8,663 nt of DNA from VYFG01 sp022827325. GTDB lineage: Bacteria; Pseudomonadota; Gammaproteobacteria; Arenicellales; Poriferihabitantaceae. The position numbers and the translations under genes are program-made. The stretch lies in assembly GCA_022827325.1 (NCBI GenBank), contig JAJDTE010000027.1, forward strand, positions 1 through 8,663, written 5' to 3'. The notes beneath the pieces are model-generated. The model was not told where the DNA came from and made no database searches. It was given only the letters and a program-made list of their open reading frames with translations. Shown one piece after another: positions 5,671 to 8,663 of this stretch (its first letter is position 1; each line of letters opens with the position of its first letter).

Positions 5671-6810
5671 TCAGTAGATGCCGGGAAAGATCCGGTACTT
5701 CACCCGCGCCTGGTACTCCGCCCATTTCTCGGCGCCGTATTTCTCGGCACAGAACCGGTCGTCATAACGCTGACGCACGACAAACATCGAGACGATGAAG
5801 ACAAAGTAGGTCCAGGCCCAGGGATTGGTGAAGTGGCCGAATACCAGGGCGATGGACAGGGCGAGAAATCCCTCGCCCATGTAGTTGAAATGCCGTGCGG
5901 CGCCCCAAAGGCCGCTGCACAGGATCTTGCGGTCGCCGGCCTCGATGTACTCGGGCTCAATGAGCCCGAGAAACTTGCGGTCGGGCCATCGCTTGAAGGT
6001 GTATTTCTGCAGGTTGGCGCCGCGCGAGATACTCCAGCCGAACAGGAACAGCGCGGTCGTGCCGATGAGCCAGAAATTCGTCCATGCGCCCGGGAAGCCG
6101 GGGTCCGGATAGGCGGCCATGCCCCACAGGGGCAGGATGAACAGCCACCCGTAGACGATGAGCCCTCCCCAGAACATCTTGAAGCCCAGGTTCTCGTGGA
6201 TCAGGTCATAGGTGTAGAGTTGAACCCGCTCGAAGATGAAGTAGTCGAGAATGTAGAATGTGAAGAATCCCGCGTACAGGAAGACGCCGGGATTGGCGTC
6301 TTCGCCGAAACGTTCGTAGTGCCACGCGGCTCCGGACAGGGCATTGATCGCAAACATCGCGCCGCCGACGACGTAGAAGTACATCTTGATGTCGAAGCGG
6401 TTGCCGAAGAACGATAGCTCCTGGACCCGCCCGATCCACAGGTCCTTGACGAACCCCCTCCTTTCCGTCTGCGGATGGCAGTACACCGCGATCAGGGTAA
6501 AGACGGTTGCGAACACCGTGCCCCCTGCCACGGCATAGACCGAGGACCGGTAGAACCAGTCCCGGGGCATCCCGGTGAGCTCGAAAGCCCATACGATCAA
6601 CACGAGCACATAGACCAGCAGGCCGTTCAGCCTGTACTGTCGGGGTTCTCCGGTTTCCGGATTGACGACGTAGCCCGGAACCCATCGCCCCGGGAGAATG
6701 AGCTGCGCCAGCAAGAACACGGCGAAGACCGCAAGCGGGGTGAAGAATCCCGCAATCGCTTCCGCCCCCGAAAGCTCGAAAAGGTGGCCGATGCCAAGCA
6801 ACTCGATCAT
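5671..6810 (-). CDS. ERG4/ERG24-family sterol reductase (probable delta-14 type)
   Basis: A 379-residue multi-pass membrane protein of the ERG4/ERG24 family, which uses NADPH to reduce ring double bonds of sterol intermediates (C14 reductase, DHCR7) in membranes. Many hydrophobic helices, about nine or ten, span the length. The family signatures are present: G-R-V-Q-E-L-S-F-F-G-N-R-F-D-I-K-M-Y near residues 125-145, S-G-x-W-G-x-x-R-H-x-N-Y-x-G-E at 299-313, and the C-terminal block R-Y-D-D-R-x-C-x-x-K-Y-G...W-x-x-Y...V-x-Y-R-I-F-P-G-I-Y ending at the last residue. These positions bind the NADPH cofactor in solved relatives. Length fits bacterial homologues (about 370-430). The ATG at 6810 is fixed by an AAGGAGGT Shine-Dalgarno 8 bases upstream. 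Squalene epoxidase and oxidosqualene cyclase genes are not in the window, so whether the cell makes sterols or modifies acquired ones is unknown. A C24(28) or C7 reductase role cannot be excluded. Confidence 0.87.
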   Translation of the reverse strand: MIELLGIGHLFELSGAEAIAGFFTPLAVFAVFLLAQLILPGRWVPGYVVNPETGEPRQYRLNGLLVYVLVLIVWAFELTGMPRDWFYRSSVYAVAGGTVFATVFTLIAVYCHPQTERRGFVKDLWIGRVQELSFFGNRFDIKMYFYVVGGAMFAINALSGAAWHYERFGEDANPGVFLYAGFFTFYILDYFIFERVQLYTYDLIHENLGFKMFWGGLIVYGWLFILPLWGMAAYPDPGFPGAWTNFWLIGTTALFLFGWSISRGANLQKYTFKRWPDRKFLGLIEPEYIEAGDRKILCSGLWGAARHFNYMGEGFLALSIALVFGHFTNPWAWTYFVFIVSMFVVRQRYDDRFCAEKYGAEKWAEYQARVKYRIFPGIY

Positions 6811-6818
6811 GACCGAAT

Positions 6819-6826
6819 ACCTCCTT
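6819..6826 (-). promoter_or_regulatory. Perfect Shine-Dalgarno of the sterol reductase gene
   Basis: The minus strand reads AAGGAGGT, fully complementary to the 16S rRNA 3' end core, with 8 bases to ATG 6810. It fixes the start and predicts strong translation. It is the clearest ribosome binding site in the window. Confidence 0.85.
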
Positions 6827-6885
6827 CGCTGGTGCGCAGTGTGATCTGACCCGAATCAACGGGTGGTCGGCGGGATGACTGTCTG

Positions 6886-6907
6886 GTGGTATCCATGAGA
6901 GTACCAC
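6886..6907. promoter_or_regulatory. Candidate operator between divergent genes
   Basis: GTGGTA (6886-6891) and TACCAC (6902-6907) form a perfect 6-base inverted repeat with 10 bases between arms. It lies about 75 bases upstream of the reductase start, in the 299-base divergent region shared with the Sel1 gene. Spacing suits a dimeric regulator, but no flanking promoter hexamers are convincing. Confidence 0.25.
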
Positions 6908-7045
6908 GGGAACGTCGGGGTGGAATGATCGAAGCGCCGCCTCGAACCGCCGCTTCCCGGCCGATTGCCCCGGGCAACCCGCCGGGACAGCCGCGGAGAA
7001 CCGCTTCATCACGGCAGGATTCCAGGAATGGACCCGTCCATGGCG

Positions 7046-7075
7046 TGGCAGGCCGGGCCCTGCCGGGCCGTGCCA
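7046..7075. repeat. Nested GC-rich inverted and direct repeats upstream of the Sel1 gene
   Basis: TGGCA (7046-7050) pairs with TGCCA (7071-7075). Inside, GGCAGG (7047-7052) pairs with CCTGCC (7059-7064), and GCCGGGCC occurs twice in direct orientation (7052-7059, 7062-7069). The element occupies the space just upstream of and touching the -35 region of the putative Sel1 promoter. It may be a regulatory or structural element; its role is unknown. Confidence 0.4.
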
Positions 7076-7094
7076 GGCAGCGGAACAGGTACGG

Positions 7095-7103
7095 TGGTAT
7101 AGT
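7095..7103 (+). promoter_or_regulatory. Extended -10 promoter of the Sel1 gene, predicted leaderless
   Basis: TGG directly followed by TATAGT gives an extended -10 element (TGN plus five of six to TATAAT). Its end is six bases before the ATG at 7110, so the expected first transcribed base is the A of the start codon or very near it. No -35 hexamer at the right spacing and no Shine-Dalgarno are seen. Confidence 0.55.
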
Positions 7104-7109
7104 CTCCGA

Positions 7110-7979
7110 ATGTTCAGACATTTGCTGATATGGTTCCTGCTGCTTGCGGGCCCTTTGCATGCAACAGATGAGCAGTTCGATGCGGTGCGGGACGCTGCCG
7201 AGCAGGGAGACGCCGATGCCCAGTTCCGCCTCGGTGTAATCCACGACACGGGCGATGGCGTGCCCGAGAATGATGCCGAGGCAATGCTCTGGTACCGCAG
7301 GGCCGCCGACCAGGGGCATGCCGAGGCGCAGTTCCATCTCGGCATGAAGCACCACTCGGGTGAAGCCGTATCCGGGAATGATGCCGAGCATGTGCACTGG
7401 TACCGTATGGCAGCGGAACAGGGTCATGCCATGGCGCAGTACGCCCTGGGTTCCATGTACGCCAATGGCGATGGCGTGCCCATGGGCCAGGCCGAGGCCG
7501 TGCGCTGGTTCCGCAGGGCCGCCGAACAGGGCCATGCCTGGTCGCAGTTCAATCTCGGCATCAGGTACTTTCTCGGGGAAGGTGTGCCCAGGGACGAAGC
7601 CATGGCCGTGCAGTGGTACCGCAGGGCCGCCGACGGGGGACATCCGGTGGCGCAGTTCAATCTCGGCGTCATCTACGCCACGGGGCAGGGCGCGCCCGAG
7701 GACGATGCCGAGGCCGTGTTCTGGTTACGCAAGGCCGCGGAACAGGGACATGTCGTGGCGCAGTACAACCTCGGCCAGATGTACGCCAATGGCGACGGCG
7801 TGCCCGAGGACCGCGTCGAGGCCTACGCCTGGTTAGTCCTTTCCGCTACCCTGGGAATGAGGGAAGCCCATCTTGAAGTGGAGTCCCTTACCCAAGTCAT
7901 GACAGGCCCAGAGCTCGAGGAGGCGAGGCAACTGGCGCGAGAACTCTGGGACACCATCAGTTCGAGCCGCAACATGTGA
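7110..7979 (+). CDS. Secreted Sel1-like repeat protein
   Basis: 289 residues. Residues 1-18 are a signal peptide: R-H near the N-terminus, a hydrophobic L/I/F/W core and a L-H-A cleavage site, so the protein is likely periplasmic or exported. Six Sel1-like repeats of exactly 36 residues cover 35-250, each built on A-x-A-Q-F/Y-x-L-G-x-x-Y...G-x-G-V-P...A-x-x-W-Y/F-R-x-A-A-x-x-G-H. Repeats 1 and 2 diverge most in the loop. A charged helical tail closes the protein. Sel1 repeats are alpha-alpha solenoids that bind other proteins; bacterial examples include adaptor, envelope stress and host-interaction proteins. Nothing here tells the partner. ATG 7110 is the only start that keeps the signal peptide, and no in-frame start codon is seen in the preceding 70 bases, yet it lacks a Shine-Dalgarno. 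The gene is divergent from the sterol reductase and convergent with the lipoprotein gene. Confidence 0.92.
   Translation: MFRHLLIWFLLLAGPLHATDEQFDAVRDAAEQGDADAQFRLGVIHDTGDGVPENDAEAMLWYRRAADQGHAEAQFHLGMKHHSGEAVSGNDAEHVHWYRMAAEQGHAMAQYALGSMYANGDGVPMGQAEAVRWFRRAAEQGHAWSQFNLGIRYFLGEGVPRDEAMAVQWYRRAADGGHPVAQFNLGVIYATGQGAPEDDAEAVFWLRKAAEQGHVVAQYNLGQMYANGDGVPEDRVEAYAWLVLSATLGMREAHLEVESLTQVMTGPELEEARQLARELWDTISSSRNM
7212..7859 (+). repeat. Six tandem 108-base units encoding Sel1 repeats
   Basis: The coding repeats are also visible in the DNA as six 108-base units without length change. A 27-base stretch at 7455-7481 (unit 3) recurs at 7779-7805 (unit 6), exactly three units later, with one mismatch. 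Units 4 and 5 share CAGTTCAATCTCGGC. This points to growth by internal duplication and to potential for unit gain or loss. Confidence 0.85.
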
Positions 7980-7981
7980 CA

Positions 7982-8018
7982 GGGCGCCCAGCCCCTCCGG
8001 TCACGGCTGGGCACGCCC
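7982..8018. terminator. Bidirectional terminator between convergent genes
   Basis: GCCCAGCC (7986-7993) pairs with GGCTGGGC (8005-8012) around an 11-base loop. The stem is lengthened by GGGC (7982-7985) with GCCC (8015-8018) across a 2-base bulge. It starts 2 bases after the Sel1 stop and ends 6 bases before the end of the opposing lipoprotein gene, so it can serve both. Only TTT follows on the plus strand. Confidence 0.7.
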
Positions 8019-8024
8019 GGTTTC

Positions 8025-8663
8025 TCAGTCGGAATTCCCTGACTCCGGCTTGAGGATCCTGAACCCGTATGCCCAGCCGTTGTCACCCAGGTGGGCAACG
8101 CTTACATTGGACAGGCTGATTTCCAACTTGCCTCTTCGATCAACCTGGAAGCTTCTCGACAGCACGGGAGCGCCCTGGACGAACGCCTCATCGACGAACA
8201 CCCGGATCGGCCTGCTGCCGTCATTGTTCAGGTTCAGCTTCACGGTCGATTCGTCCAACTCGATTTCCTGGTAGTACCTGTCGGCTGCCCTGCGGTTCAA
8301 TGTGCGGAATTTTTCCTGGTTGAGGAGCACCTGCATGTACAGATCCCCCCGGTATTCCTCGACGGCGATTCCGAACAGGCTGGACAGGGATGACTCTTCG
8401 GCATGCAGCACCTTGACATCGATGTCGGCGATCAGAAAGGACTCGAGCCCCCGCTGTTCACATCCCCGCGGCGAAAAGCTGTCAACGATCCCGTCCATGA
8501 TCTGGGCGATGCTATCGGTCTGCTCGTCGCAATCCGACGTGGATGTGATCTGCAGGGCCATCGTCCCGGAGGTGTCAAGGATTTCGCCGCTCAGTGCAAC
8601 GGCGCGAAGGTCCGAGGAATACAGGTCCGCCACCATCTCGATCCTGCACCCCGAAAGTGCAAG
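8025..8663 (-). CDS. Uncharacterised lipoprotein, partial at 5' end
   Basis: The frame is open to the right edge, so the start is missing. The first visible residues are L-A-L-S-G-C, a lipobox in which the Cys would become the lipidated first residue of the mature protein; ATG 8636 is therefore internal. The mature part is about 208 residues. It begins R-I-E-M-V-A-D-L-Y-S-S-D-L-R-A-V and contains two further Cys (in S-D-C-D-E and R-G-C-E-Q) that could form a disulphide. A mixed alpha/beta middle follows, then a beta-rich C-terminal half with alternating hydrophobic residues, such as S-T-V-K-L-N-L-N-N-D and P-I-R-V-F-V-D-E-A-F. I recognise no named family. Likely location is the periplasmic face of the inner or outer membrane; Arg at mature position 2 gives no Asp inner-membrane retention signal, so outer membrane is favoured. 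The function is unknown. Confidence 0.75.
   Translation of the reverse strand, partial: LALSGCRIEMVADLYSSDLRAVALSGEILDTSGTMALQITSTSDCDEQTDSIAQIMDGIVDSFSPRGCEQRGLESFLIADIDVKVLHAEESSLSSLFGIAVEEYRGDLYMQVLLNQEKFRTLNRRAADRYYQEIELDESTVKLNLNNDGSRPIRVFVDEAFVQGAPVLSRSFQVDRRGKLEISLSNVSVAHLGDNGWAYGFRILKPESGNSD

Noticed and set aside
5296..6417. 373-codon plus-strand open frame
   Set aside because: It is antisense to the sterol reductase, whose C-terminal signatures and Shine-Dalgarno are unambiguous.

Overview
The window is GC-rich bacterial DNA, with mostly C- or G-ending codons and clear Shine-Dalgarno or lipobox signals where they occur. Gene content suggests a pseudomonadotan (proteobacterial) chromosome, possibly gammaproteobacterial. 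That is inference from families; there is no rRNA or other marker here. No tRNA, rRNA, CRISPR array, complete insertion sequence or known riboswitch was recognised.

Left part (1-2491): the 3' end of a LuxR-type regulator with an unusual acidic tail runs in from the left edge. A gene-free stretch follows, then a bacterial GPP34 (GOLPH3-like) domain gene on the plus strand. About 1 kb without a convincing gene comes next. It contains an AT-rich island with a sigma70-like promoter and one weak small ORF.

Middle part (2492-5402): a 674-residue FMN/[4Fe-4S] oxidoreductase of the trimethylamine dehydrogenase / dimethylglycine demethylase (DgcA) family lies on the plus strand. It converges on, and overlaps by 80 bases, a minus-strand gene for a stand-alone TraI_2 (MobH relaxase N-terminal) domain. 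The HD metal-binding pair of that domain appears to be lost.

Right part (5403-8663): a minus-strand ERG4/ERG24-type sterol C14 (or related) reductase has a perfect Shine-Dalgarno. It is divergent from a secreted six-unit Sel1-repeat protein that looks leaderless. A two-way hairpin terminator separates the Sel1 gene from a convergent, uncharacterised lipoprotein gene that runs off the right edge.

No multi-gene operon or obvious shared pathway is visible; the genes look like single transcription units. The common thread, if there is one, is the presence of families best known from eukaryotic membranes (GPP34, sterol reductase, Sel1). I do not see a complete new defence, mobile or biosynthetic system. 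The best second-look items are the degenerate solo TraI_2 protein, the TMADH relative with a rebuilt substrate pocket, the orphan sterol reductase, and the leaderless Sel1 gene.
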